A stretch of 64,000 nucleotides of DNA from Phycisphaerales bacterium (GTDB taxonomy: Bacteria; Planctomycetota; Phycisphaerae; Phycisphaerales; UBA1924), in NCBI GenBank assembly GCA_947459215.1, contig CANHCQ010000004.1, forward strand, positions 1-64,000. Reading direction: 5' to 3'. Position 1 is the stretch's first letter; each line of letters opens with the position of its first letter. The notes beneath the pieces were generated by a model that was given only the letters and a program-made list of their open reading frames with translations, was not told where the DNA came from and did no database searches. This document shows, in pieces, positions 8,898 to 16,577 of this stretch. Position numbers and translations under genes: made by a program.

Positions 8898-8931
8898 TTA
8901 GGACTTAGGACTTAGGACTTAGGACTTAGGG
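8898..8931. repeat. Four tandem TTAGGAC heptamers
   Basis: TTAGGAC is repeated four times exactly (8898-8925) followed by a partial TTAGGG, in the short gap between the convergent dnaA and ptsH genes. A small palindrome CTTGGCCCCAAG lies about 20 bases downstream and may be part of a terminator. Confidence 0.8.
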
Positions 8932-8985
8932 TTCCGCCTCAATCGAGCGTCTTGGCCCCAAGACCTCAGTCCTCACCCATCCTCC

Positions 8986-9258
8986 CTACTCCTCGTCAAA
9001 GCCGCTCTCGACCAGGCCCTTGAGCTTGGCCGCGGCGTCTTGGGCGTCGTCGCCGTCGCAGACGATGAGCAGTGACGAGCCCTGAGCCGCGGCGAGCATC
9101 ATCATCTGCATGATGGACTTGCCGTCGACCTCGGTGTCGTCCTTCTTGACGGTCACTTCGCAGGCGAAGGTGGAGGCCAAGTCGACGAACGTCATCGCCG
9201 GTCGGGCGTGGAGCCCGAGGCGGTTGGTGATCGTCACTGTGGTCTCGACCCGTGGCAT
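8986..9258 (-). CDS. ptsH: Phosphocarrier protein HPr
   Basis: A 90-residue HPr-family protein. The phospho-accepting histidine is in GLHARPAM (residue 17), and the regulatory serine region reads GKSIMQMMMLAAAQG, both family hallmarks. In the phosphotransferase relay HPr passes phosphate from Enzyme I to EIIA proteins; Ser phosphorylation is the usual control point. It is the last gene of a reverse-strand trio hpf, EIIA, ptsH, with 39 bases after the EIIA gene. No sugar permease or Enzyme I lies here, so a regulatory rather than transport role is the likelier reading. Confidence 0.95.
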   Translation of the reverse strand: MPRVETTVTITNRLGLHARPAMTFVDLASTFACEVTVKKDDTEVDGKSIMQMMMLAAAQGSSLLIVCDGDDAQDAAAKLKGLVESGFDEE

Positions 9259-9297
9259 GGTGAAGGCGATGATCCGTGAAACTTCGCGTTGGCGTGA

Positions 9298-9777
9298 TCA
9301 GGCGGGCAGAACCTGATTGTCGGCGTCGTTCAGCAACTGGCGCACGTCGTCGGACGTGGCGGACTGGCGGAGCATGCGGCGGAAGGTTTCCTTCGAGAGG
9401 TTCTTGAAGATGACCTCCATCGCCTGCAGATGATCCTCAGGCTTGTCCTCGGGGCTGACGAGCAGGACGACCGAGTGAACGGGCTGTTTGTCGAGGGCGT
9501 TGAAATCGATGCCGCGCTGCGAGAGGCCGATGGCGGCGGTCATCCTGGTGACGCCCTTGTGCTTGACGTGGGGGACGGCGACGCCGCGACCGAAGCCGGT
9601 GGAGCCCTTGCGCTCGCGTTCCATGACGCGGAGGAGCAACTCCTCGCGGAGGGCCTTGGGGACGGTGCCGCTGGCGACGACGCTGTCGAGCAGTTCGGCG
9701 ATGACCTCATCGCGTTGCGATGATTTCACCTGAGCGACGATGGCCCCGGGGGCGACAAGTTGGCTGAACTTGAGCAC
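9298..9777 (-). CDS. ptsN: PTS EIIA domain protein, PtsN-like
   Basis: A 159-residue fructose/nitrogen-type EIIA protein. The phospho-accepting histidine lies in GRGVAVPHVKHKGV, and the fold signature PVHSVVLLVSPEDKPEDHL is typical of the family. The start is the GTG at 9777, with AGGAG eight bases upstream. Located between hpf and ptsH, as in the nitrogen-PTS cluster of proteobacteria, although rpoN is absent here. Likely a signalling EIIA taking phosphate from the adjacent HPr. Confidence 0.9.
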   Translation of the reverse strand: MLKFSQLVAPGAIVAQVKSSQRDEVIAELLDSVVASGTVPKALREELLLRVMERERKGSTGFGRGVAVPHVKHKGVTRMTAAIGLSQRGIDFNALDKQPVHSVVLLVSPEDKPEDHLQAMEVIFKNLSKETFRRMLRQSATSDDVRQLLNDADNQVLPA

Positions 9778-9841
9778 GGCACAAGCTCCTGCCGAAGGCC
9801 GGAACACAGGCCCCGGTGGAAAATCGAACGTTGGGAACAGT

Positions 9842-10150
9842 CTACCGCTTGCCGTCCTTGAGTTTTTCCTTGAAGTCTGTCAGCTGGCGCGAGCCCTTCT
9901 GCACCGCCTCGTCGATGGCGAAGTAGACGTCTTCGAGCTTCACATGGACGATGAAGTCTTCGTGCTTCTCGACGTCGATGACGAGTTCGACGTCGAAGGG
10001 GCCCTTGTGGTGGTGATCGTGCTTGGCGATCGTGACGCGCACGGCCTGTACGCCGTCGTAGAACTTGGTGAGCTTCTGGGCCTTGTTCTCCGCGTGCTGG
10101 CGGATGGCCTCTGTGATCTCGAAGTTACGGCCGACGACGTCGATGCGCAT
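9842..10150 (-). CDS. hpf: Short ribosome hibernation-promoting factor (HPF/RaiA family)
   Basis: A 102-residue protein beginning MRIDVVGRNFEITEAIRQHAE, the usual HPF start, with the basic, His-rich strand HDHHHKGPFDVELVIDV and the helix region EDVYFAIDEAV. It binds the 30S subunit during dormancy and promotes or stabilises inactive ribosomes. It is the short form, lacking the C-terminal dimerisation domain of long HPF. A GGGAG site lies six bases before the ATG. First gene of the hpf, EIIA, HPr row. Confidence 0.93.
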   Translation of the reverse strand: MRIDVVGRNFEITEAIRQHAENKAQKLTKFYDGVQAVRVTIAKHDHHHKGPFDVELVIDVEKHEDFIVHVKLEDVYFAIDEAVQKGSRQLTDFKEKLKDGKR

Positions 10151-10394
10151 GCATTGCTCCCGGACAGACCCGCCGCGGAGAAAGCGGCGACAAACGCTCC
10201 CGCGGCGAAGCGCCGGGGCACGAGGACACAGCAACGACGGAAACGGTTTCAACTCTCGAGGAGACTGGACACCGCCAGACCTCCGAACCCGGCCGCGTCA
10301 CCCGCCCCCACCCCCATCACCCCACGACCATCAACACGGGGGGACCAGGAGCGGGACACGCTTCGGGGCGAGAGGGGAAAGGCCCCGCCGGAGC
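10151..10394. other. Gene-free stretch upstream of hpf
   Basis: Together with the adjoining 13-base tandem repeats, about 300 bases without a gene separate hpf from tRNA-Ile. No convincing gene was seen. It must contain the hpf promoter (reverse strand), but no clear -35/-10 pair could be picked. A weak inverted pair around GGGGCGAG..AGGGGAAAGGCCCC near 10360-10390 may be a tRNA-side terminator. Confidence 0.4.
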
Positions 10395-10459
10395 GAAACG
10401 AACCACCGAAACGAACCACCTGAACAAACCACTCGAACAAATCGCTTGACCAAACCAAT
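10395..10459. repeat. Five 13-base tandem units abutting tRNA-Ile
   Basis: Units in order: GAAACGAACCACC twice exactly, then TGAACAAACCACT, CGAACAAATCGCT and TGACCAAACCAAT. The last unit ends at the discriminator base of the tRNA gene, so on the tRNA strand the array begins right at the tRNA 3' end and decays with distance in the opposite direction. Confidence 0.75.
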
Positions 10460-10532
10460 GGGACTGAGTGGACTCGAACCACTGACCTCACCCTTATCAG
10501 GGGTGCGCTCTAGCCAGCTGAGCTACAATCCC
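10459..10532 (-). tRNA. tRNA-Ile (anticodon GAT)
   Basis: Reverse strand reads GGGATTG ... CAGTCCC as a 7-bp acceptor stem with discriminator A. D-arm TAGCTCAGCTGGCTAGAGC, anticodon arm CACCC-CTGATAA-GGGTG with anticodon GAT, and T-arm GTGGTTCGAGTCCAC are all present. CCA is not encoded. No rRNA genes adjoin it. Confidence 0.96.
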
Positions 10533-10743
10533 GAACTGTTCCCGGCCCGAAACGAGGCCGGGACGTACGTCCAAACCACGCTCGGATCAGGTCCTCGGAA
10601 CGATCTCCGGGGCCAAGAGTATACCGCGCTCACCGGGCGGAGGCGACTCGCGGCGAGGCATGCCCGGACTTGCCTTGCGGAGCCCCGAACTTCGGTGAAA
10701 TGGCTCCGGCCTGACGGGGGCGAAACGAGGGGACCCCGCTCGC

Positions 10744-12195
10744 TCACGCTCGGGGCTCGTTTGGGATCGTCGGCTTCGTGATCGCGTAGGCGGTCCAGAC
10801 GCCGGCACCGAAGAGCATGAGGTTGGCGTAGGCGGCGAAGCCCAGGTAGCGGGTGGCGCGGAGCGCCTCCATGCCGCCTTCGCCGAAGCGGGGGATGAGG
10901 TTGAGCAGGAAGTAGACGCCAAAGAACGCCCAACCGGCGGCGGTCAGCGAGCCGGTGGGAGAGCGATCCTTCCAGATCGCAAGCAACGCCGCGACCAGGG
11001 GCATGGCGATCACGAAATAGTGCAGATGGCACATCGGGCTGATCGCCAGCATGAGCGAGGCGAGCAGGCCGATGGACAGAATCGCCTCGTAGCCGGCAAA
11101 GCGGCGGACGGCGGGGTCGGGCGAGTCCTTGGCGCGGCTCATGCGCCACCAGGCGAGCGACGCGAGGGCGATCATGGCGAGGCCGACGACGGCGTGGAAG
11201 ACCTTTGCGGGCTTGCCGGGGCGGAGGGCGTCGGCGTCGAGGACTTCGCGGAGGTGGAGCGTGCCGTGGAAGACGGCCTGAAGGGATTGGTTGTCGCGAG
11301 TGGACTGAAGCTCTGCGATCTTGCGGCGGTCGGTGTCGCCATCGGAGTTGGCGCCGGTGTACTCGCGGGCGTTCTCGAAGACGATGAGGTTCAGGTAGTT
11401 GATGTTGTTGGCCCACATCTTCTGCGGGCCGATGGTGACGCTGGGGATGACGACCAGCATGATGATGGTGCCGACGATCGAACCGGCGACCATCTTCCAA
11501 TCGCGGCGGAGCAGGGCGTAGAAGCCGAGGAAGGCGGGGAAGACCTTGACGCACGCGGCGAGGGCAATCCAGACGCCGGCACCGAAGGAGCGGCCACGCA
11601 GGGTCCAGAGTGTCATGCCTGCGACGCACATGGCGAGCAGCGTGTTGGTCTGGCCGCGGACGAGCGTGCTGCCGATGGCGACGACGCACAGGAGCGAGGG
11701 CCAGAGCATGTCCTCCCACCAGCGTCTCGCACCGGGCTCCATGCGGTGCACGCGTGGGTCGCCGCTGGAGATGCGCACGGATTGTGCGAGCCACTTGGCG
11801 GTGTAGATGACAGTGACGATCGAGAGCAGGTACCAGATGACGACGGAGGCTTCGTAGGGGACGAGGTGCAGGCCGCGGGGATCGGGCTGCTTCGTGGCGG
11901 GGTCGATCGGCGCGTCGGCGAGCGGGGCGGCGAGGATGGCGAGGAGCTGGGGATAGGTGTAGCTCCAGCCGTTGTCGTCGGTGGCGCGGCTGATGTCCTC
12001 GCCCGCGGTGACGGCCCAGGCGGCGCGGAGGTAGACGCCGATGTCGGTCTGCGGGCGCTTGAGAAACGCGGCCCGCTGGAGCGTCAACGCGCCGAAGGCG
12101 AGGACCACGATCGGCAGGAGCGCGATCAGGAACTTCTCGAATCGGGAGATGCCGGCGAAGGGGCCGGAGCTTGAGCCGGGGTTGGAGCTGGTCAT
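10744..12195 (-). CDS. GT87-like (DUF2029) polytopic glycosyltransferase
   Basis: A 483-residue integral membrane protein with about ten hydrophobic helices. Early loop residues TDIGVYLRAAWAVTAGEDI and YTYPQLLAILAAPLA follow the family pattern in which an acidic residue in the first outside loop and a Y.YPP-like motif are conserved. GQTNTLL and AACVKVFPAFLGFYALLRR also match the DUF2029/GT87 family, whose members use polyprenyl-phosphate sugars, often mannose, to build envelope glycans. Acceptor unknown. Followed upstream on its strand by repeat DNA and cysS; it is probably transcribed alone. Confidence 0.82.
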   Translation of the reverse strand: MTSSNPGSSSGPFAGISRFEKFLIALLPIVVLAFGALTLQRAAFLKRPQTDIGVYLRAAWAVTAGEDISRATDDNGWSYTYPQLLAILAAPLADAPIDPATKQPDPRGLHLVPYEASVVIWYLLSIVTVIYTAKWLAQSVRISSGDPRVHRMEPGARRWWEDMLWPSLLCVVAIGSTLVRGQTNTLLAMCVAGMTLWTLRGRSFGAGVWIALAACVKVFPAFLGFYALLRRDWKMVAGSIVGTIIMLVVIPSVTIGPQKMWANNINYLNLIVFENAREYTGANSDGDTDRRKIAELQSTRDNQSLQAVFHGTLHLREVLDADALRPGKPAKVFHAVVGLAMIALASLAWWRMSRAKDSPDPAVRRFAGYEAILSIGLLASLMLAISPMCHLHYFVIAMPLVAALLAIWKDRSPTGSLTAAGWAFFGVYFLLNLIPRFGEGGMEALRATRYLGFAAYANLMLFGAGVWTAYAITKPTIPNEPRA

Positions 12196-12230
12196 GCTGG
12201 GCGAGAGTACGGCGGATGGCGTTGCTGCGC

Positions 12231-12392
12231 CACCTCTCCCCGCGAGCGGGGAGAGGACGGCTCAACGCGGAGCGTTGAGTCAGGTGAGGGGATTGCGGGT
12301 GCCTACACGCTTTGAAGTCCGAACACGAAGCACCCCTCCCCGGTCTCGCCAAGCCTCGACCACCCCTCCCCGCTGCGCGGGGCGGGGAGGCG
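12231..12392. repeat. Composite dispersed repeat, modules A and B (copy 1)
   Basis: Module A: CCTCTCCCCGCGAGCGGGGA hairpin, a second variable hairpin (GGCTCAACGCGGAGCGTTGA), then TCAGGTGAGGGGAT. Module B (12331-12392): CACCCCTCCCCGGTCTCGCC, AAGCCTCGACCACCCC and a CCCCGCTGCGCGGGGCGGGG hairpin. Related copies occur at 47388-47550 (A+B), 51603-51664 (B only) and 53392-53554 (A+B). Lies between the GT87-like gene and cysS. Confidence 0.85.
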
Positions 12393-12402
12393 CGGGCTGC
12401 AG

Positions 12403-14136
12403 CTACTTCGCGCGGCTGACTTCGACCTTGCCGCCGGCGACGTCCTTGATCGCGTAGCCGAGCGCAAGCAGCTCGTCGCGAATCTGGTCGGACTTCTTGA
12501 AGTCCTTGGCGGCCCGTGCCGCTCGGCGGTCTTCGAGCTTGGCGATCACGATCGGGTCGGGCGTGGTGCCGGGGAGGAAGATGCCGATGTCGGACTGGGC
12601 GGCCTGCGGGCGTTCGAGCGTGAGCACGCCGAGGACGTTGTCGAGCAGCCGCATGATGGCGGCGTCGTCGGGCGTGGGCGTGGTGATCGAGCCGACCCAG
12701 GAGTTCACGGCGGCGATGGCGCCGGCGATGTTGAGATCGTCGTGGAGCGACTGCGCGAAGTCGCGCAACACCGGGGCCGATCCGAGGCTTCGTCGCCAAG
12801 CCTCCTCAGCCTCGGCGTCTCTCGCGGGTGCGGGCTTGTGAGCGTCGGCGACGCGGCGCCAGCGGTCGATCATGCGCTGGCTGTCGGTCAGGCCCTGCAT
12901 CGTGAAGTTGGCGTTGCTGCGGTAGTGGGTCTTGATCAGTTCCAGGCGCAGGGCCGCGGGCTCGATGCCTTTGGCGAACAGATCTCGCGCGGTGAAGAAG
13001 TTGCCCTTGCTCTTGGACATCTTCGTGCCTTCGACCATGAGGAACCGCGCGTGGAACCACATGGCGGCGTAGGTCGCCCCCGCGGCGCTCTGGTTGAAGG
13101 CGGAGCAGGATTGGGCGAGCTCGCACTCGTGGTGCGGGAAGATGTTGTCCTCGCCTCCGGAATGGAGATCGATGATGGGAGCGGCGTCGGGGATGGTGAG
13201 GGCTTGTAGAGCCTCGGGCGTAAGCCCGAGGTCGGAAGCACTTACGGGAGCATCATGCGACCTCTCGCTCACGCGAGAGGCTCTATCGGAAGCGTTCGCG
13301 CACAACCTTGCCGCGGACATGACGGAGCACTCGATGTGCCAGCCGGGATAGCCGCTGCCCCAGGGGCTGTCCCACTTCATCTTGTGGCGCGAGTCTTCTT
13401 TCCAGAGCAGGAAGTCGGCGGGGTGTTCTTTCTGTCCCTGGTGCTCGGCGTTGATGCGGCCGCCCTCGCCTTCTTTGAGGCGATCGAGCGTGTTGCCGCT
13501 GAGGCGGCCGTAGTCGGGGAAGGACTTCACGCGGAAGTACACCACGCGCGAGCCGGACTCCCCCACCACATACGCGTTGCCCTTCTCGATCAGGCGTGCG
13601 ATCAGCGCGATCATGCCTTGCACGCTCTCGGTGGCGCGGGGCATGAGGGTCGGGTCCTTCTCGGCTTCGAGAGCGAGTTTCAGGCCGAGCTTCTTGGCGT
13701 CCTCGCGGAAGCGGGATTCGTAGAAGCGGGCGATCTGGTACGGGTCGCTCGGATCGAGGTCGGCGGTGGTGTGGGACTTTCCCGACTTCTTGGCTTCGGC
13801 CTTTTGGGCCTCAATCCGCTTGGCGGCGGCTTCCATCTTGTCTTCGCCGCCGCCGTCGGCGTTGTCGTCGTCGGTCATGTGACCCACGTCGGTGATGTTC
13901 ATGACGTGGGTGACGCGGCGCGGGCCCTTCTGGGTGCCTTCCTTGGTTCCGATCTCGCACAGCGGCGACTCGATCCAGCGGCGGAGCAGGTCGGCGCCGA
14001 GGAAGGAGCGAAAGTTCCCGATGTGGGCGTCGTCGTAGACCGTGGGGCCGCAGGAGTAGAAGGAGATATTGGACGGGTCGCGGGGAGCGAAGTCCTCGAG
14101 GCGTTTGGTGAGGGTGTTGTAGAGGCGCAGGGGCAT
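12403..14136 (-). CDS. cysS: Cysteinyl-tRNA synthetase
   Basis: Class I aminoacyl-tRNA synthetase charging tRNA-Cys, 577 residues, longer than the usual ~460-500. Seen: zinc ligand and HIGH region SFYSCGPTVYDDAHIGN, zinc/active-site segments GWHIECSVMS and FPHHECELAQS, and the KMSKS loop GTKMSKSKGNFF. Extra length comes from an insertion after GHMTDDDNADGGGEDK (an acidic/Lys-rich loop of ~50 residues) and from about 35 residues between GWHIECSVMS and IDLHSGGEDN encoded largely by a palindromic element. Both insertions keep the frame, so the enzyme is probably functional. Confidence 0.96.
   Translation of the reverse strand: MPLRLYNTLTKRLEDFAPRDPSNISFYSCGPTVYDDAHIGNFRSFLGADLLRRWIESPLCEIGTKEGTQKGPRRVTHVMNITDVGHMTDDDNADGGGEDKMEAAAKRIEAQKAEAKKSGKSHTTADLDPSDPYQIARFYESRFREDAKKLGLKLALEAEKDPTLMPRATESVQGMIALIARLIEKGNAYVVGESGSRVVYFRVKSFPDYGRLSGNTLDRLKEGEGGRINAEHQGQKEHPADFLLWKEDSRHKMKWDSPWGSGYPGWHIECSVMSAARLCANASDRASRVSERSHDAPVSASDLGLTPEALQALTIPDAAPIIDLHSGGEDNIFPHHECELAQSCSAFNQSAAGATYAAMWFHARFLMVEGTKMSKSKGNFFTARDLFAKGIEPAALRLELIKTHYRSNANFTMQGLTDSQRMIDRWRRVADAHKPAPARDAEAEEAWRRSLGSAPVLRDFAQSLHDDLNIAGAIAAVNSWVGSITTPTPDDAAIMRLLDNVLGVLTLERPQAAQSDIGIFLPGTTPDPIVIAKLEDRRAARAAKDFKKSDQIRDELLALGYAIKDVAGGKVEVSRAK
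13207..13285. mobile_element. Palindromic element inserted in frame in cysS
   Basis: A 79-base unit bounded by inverted ends TAGAGCCTC and GAGGCTCTA. It contains two hairpins, CCTCGGGC-GTAA-GCCCGAGG and CCTCTCGC-TCAC-GCGAGAGG. It encodes roughly RASRVSERSHDAPVSASDLG in the catalytic domain of CysRS, at a place where family members go straight from the HIEC motif to the GG.D.FPHHE motif. This resembles protein-coding palindromic elements known from Rickettsia. Confidence 0.7.
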
Positions 14137-14325
14137 GGGGGATCGTACCGGGGTCGGGTTTGGCGGCGGGGACGAAGAAACTCGGCGTTCGGGTGAGGGT
14201 GTGTGCCCACGGTTTCCGCAGATGCTGTATTGCCAACAAGGTTCTGGACCGGCGCGGGCTCTCGGCGTTGTCGCCGTCGCACCGTTCGAGAACAGATTTG
14301 GCGGGCTCGGTTCTGGAGGTCACCC

Positions 14326-16053
14326 ATGCGTGCGATTCGAATTCTCGGCGGCGTAACGGCGGCGGCTCTGTTCTCCGTGGCGTTCGCAGAACCGGCGTCC
14401 ATCCTCGGAAAGGCGTTCACGCCTCCCGAGGCGTCGGTGTTCGAGGACCGCTCGGTGCCGTCCACCTATCGGTAAGACCAACAGATTTGGAACTTCGGCT
14501 TCGGACTGTCTGGTGCGGGCGAGATGATCGGCTTGCACCGCTTTGATGCCGCGGGCGGGAGCGATGTGATCACGAGTATTTCGGCGGCATGGCGAGAGAC
14601 CGCGGACGGGACGACCGCGCGGGTGTTCGTGTGGCAGGACAACGGCAGCGGCAACCCTGAAAACGCAACGCTGCTGACGGAACAGAGCGTCATCGTTGCC
14701 AACACCAACACGGGCATATTGAACGTCTACACCCTGACGACTCCGGTCTCTGTGACGGGTTCGTTCTTTGTGGGCGTCGCCTTCCCCGCGCAGCCGAACA
14801 CCTTCCCGCTGGCGTACATCTTGAACCCAAGCCCGGCATACGTGAATGGGCGGACATTCTTCGGCGGAACCACGAACCCGCCGATCAACCCCAGCAACCT
14901 CAGTTCCCTCACCGCGAAAGCACGCGAAGCGGCATTCCGCGGCTTTCCGGGGTATCTTCCGCTCCGAGCCAGCGGGTGGGGCTCTTCGTTTACGTATCAG
15001 GGACGCTTGGCGTCGAACGGCACCAACTACAGCGGGCCAGCAGATCTGATCATCCGGATGTACAACGCCGAGAGCGGCGGGAACACGGTCGGACCGGCGC
15101 TCGCCATGAAGAGTGTGACGGTGACCGCCGGCGTGTTCACGGTACAGGTCCCGGCCGAAGCGTCGATGTTCCCCGACGCCGAGGATCGGTTCATCGATAT
15201 CCAGGTGCGCACCCCGGGCGAGACAGATTACACGACGTTGACTCCGCGCCAGCGGATCCGGCAGGTCCCGATGGCGATGCACGCGACACTGGCGTCGCGG
15301 GCGAGCTCGGCGGACACGGTGCCGTGGGCGGGCGTGACCGGCGTGCCAGCGAACGTGACGGCGTGGTCGCCGGTCACGGGCGGCATCGCCTACACCGGCG
15401 GCAACGTCGGCATCGGGACGACGACCCCCATCGCTTCGGTGCACATCCGCGGCGGCCCGTTGTACAACAACGCCGTCATCGAGTCCGACTCGACGTTGGG
15501 CACCTGGTTGAATCTCAAGAACACCTCCGGCACGGGGCGAAACTGGGCGCTCATCAATACCGGAACGGACAACAGCGAAGGAGCCGGAGCGTTCCTGATC
15601 CGCGACAACAACGTCAGTGCAGTCCGAGCTACCTTCCTGCCCAACGGCAACGTGGGCCTCGGGACGATCGTTCCGAATGCGAAACTCGACGTTCGGGGCG
15701 ACATCCGGCTCGGCGCGAACGGCGAGTACGCAGCCATCGGTGCCAACACCGAGAATCTCTCCATCATCCGCGGGACAGTGAACAGCAACGGCACCGTCCG
15801 CCTGGGCAGCGGTTACACGGTGACCAGGCTGGCGCTGGGCATCTATCGGGTCAGCTGGGGTACGACGCCGGGGTTCGCCGCCGCGCCCACGCCGGTCGCG
15901 ACCGCGTATATCGCCGCATCTCCGATTGTCGTTTTCAGCAGCGCGGCACTGTTCAACCCGGACCGCAGCGGGTGGGTGGAGTTTCGCACGGTTGCGCTCT
16001 CGGGCGTGCTGACCGACTCGGCGTTCTCCTTCACGCTCGCCGGGCCGCGGTGA
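14326..16053 (+). pseudogene. Secreted YQG-module protein interrupted by an in-frame stop
   Basis: A good start (ATG 14326, GGAGG six bases upstream) opens a signal peptide MRAIRILGGVTAAALFSVAFA. After about 49 codons a TAA at 14473-14475 stops it (..VPSTYR stop DQQIWNFGFG..). The same frame then stays open to 16053. The body has the module shared with the next genes (SFTYQGRLASNGTNYSGPAD ... PWAGVTGVPANV ... GIGTTTP), typical of tail-spike-like surface proteins. TAA could come from TAC (Tyr) by one change. If the stop is real the protein is not exported intact; a sequencing error would restore a 575-residue protein. Confidence 0.75.
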
Positions 16054-16189
16054 TCGCTCGGCGATCGGACGCCATCGGAGTATTCCAAGACGTCGGGTGG
16101 CGCGCGGCGGGGGACGAACCCGGGATGTTGTTCGCCGGACGCGGCGGTCCTTGCTTGGCTTGCTGGCGCGCCGGGGCGGACGATCCGCG

Positions 16190-16414
16190 GACCTGGGCTT
16201 TGTCGCCGAGGATGTTGAGAAGGTCTTCCCCGAGCTGGTCTATCGCGACGAGACGGGCCAGATCATCGGGATGGACTACTCCCGACTTTCGGCGGTGGCG
16301 GTGCAGGCGATCAAGCAGCAGCAGGCGCTGATCCGCTCGCAGCAGGACGAGATTGAGGGTCTGAAGGCGCGGCCGGATCGGCTGGAGAAGCTGGCCGCTC
16401 CAGGGGCTCGCTGA
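16190..16414 (+). pseudogene. Remnant of an S74 intramolecular chaperone domain
   Basis: In a frame different from the preceding gene, the sequence DLGFVAEDVEKVFPELVYRD continues into a coiled-coil-like tail (AVQAIKQQQALIRSQQDE) ending at 16414. This matches the second half of the S74 chaperone domain of the neighbouring genes, but the first half with the Ser/Lys dyad is absent. Most likely the decayed C-terminal end of the interrupted protein upstream. Confidence 0.7.
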
Positions 16415-16516
16415 ACGATTACGAACCCAAGTATCGGCCAAACACTTGTCGAGAAGTGGCAGCAGTCCATCATCCTGATGAGGGTGCGCGATCGGATTCC
16501 TCGCCGGTGCTGTGTG

Positions 16517-16552
16517 CGCTCCCTCGACGCGTGATCACGCGTCGAGGGAGCG
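16517..16552. promoter_or_regulatory. 36-base perfect palindrome
   Basis: Positions 16517-16534 are the exact reverse complement of 16535-16552 (core CTCGACGCGTGATCACGCGT). It lies 25 bases before the start codon of the next secreted gene, between it and the S74 remnant. It could be a cruciform or operator, or an RNA hairpin in the 5' leader; there is no T-run for an intrinsic terminator. Confidence 0.7.
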
Positions 16553-16577
16553 AGGCCTGCTCGGCAAGGAGTTCCCG

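Noticed and set aside
10395-10459. Short-spaced repeats as a CRISPR array
   Set aside because: 13-base contiguous units with no spacers; no cas genes in the window.
10523-12799. 758-codon reverse-strand frame running through the GT87 gene, repeats and cysS
   Set aside because: Same strand but different frame, Arg/His-rich; passes through known repeats and two real genes.
14326-14475. Stand-alone 49-residue secreted peptide
   Set aside because: The same frame continues past the stop with the family body, so it is better read as an interrupted gene.
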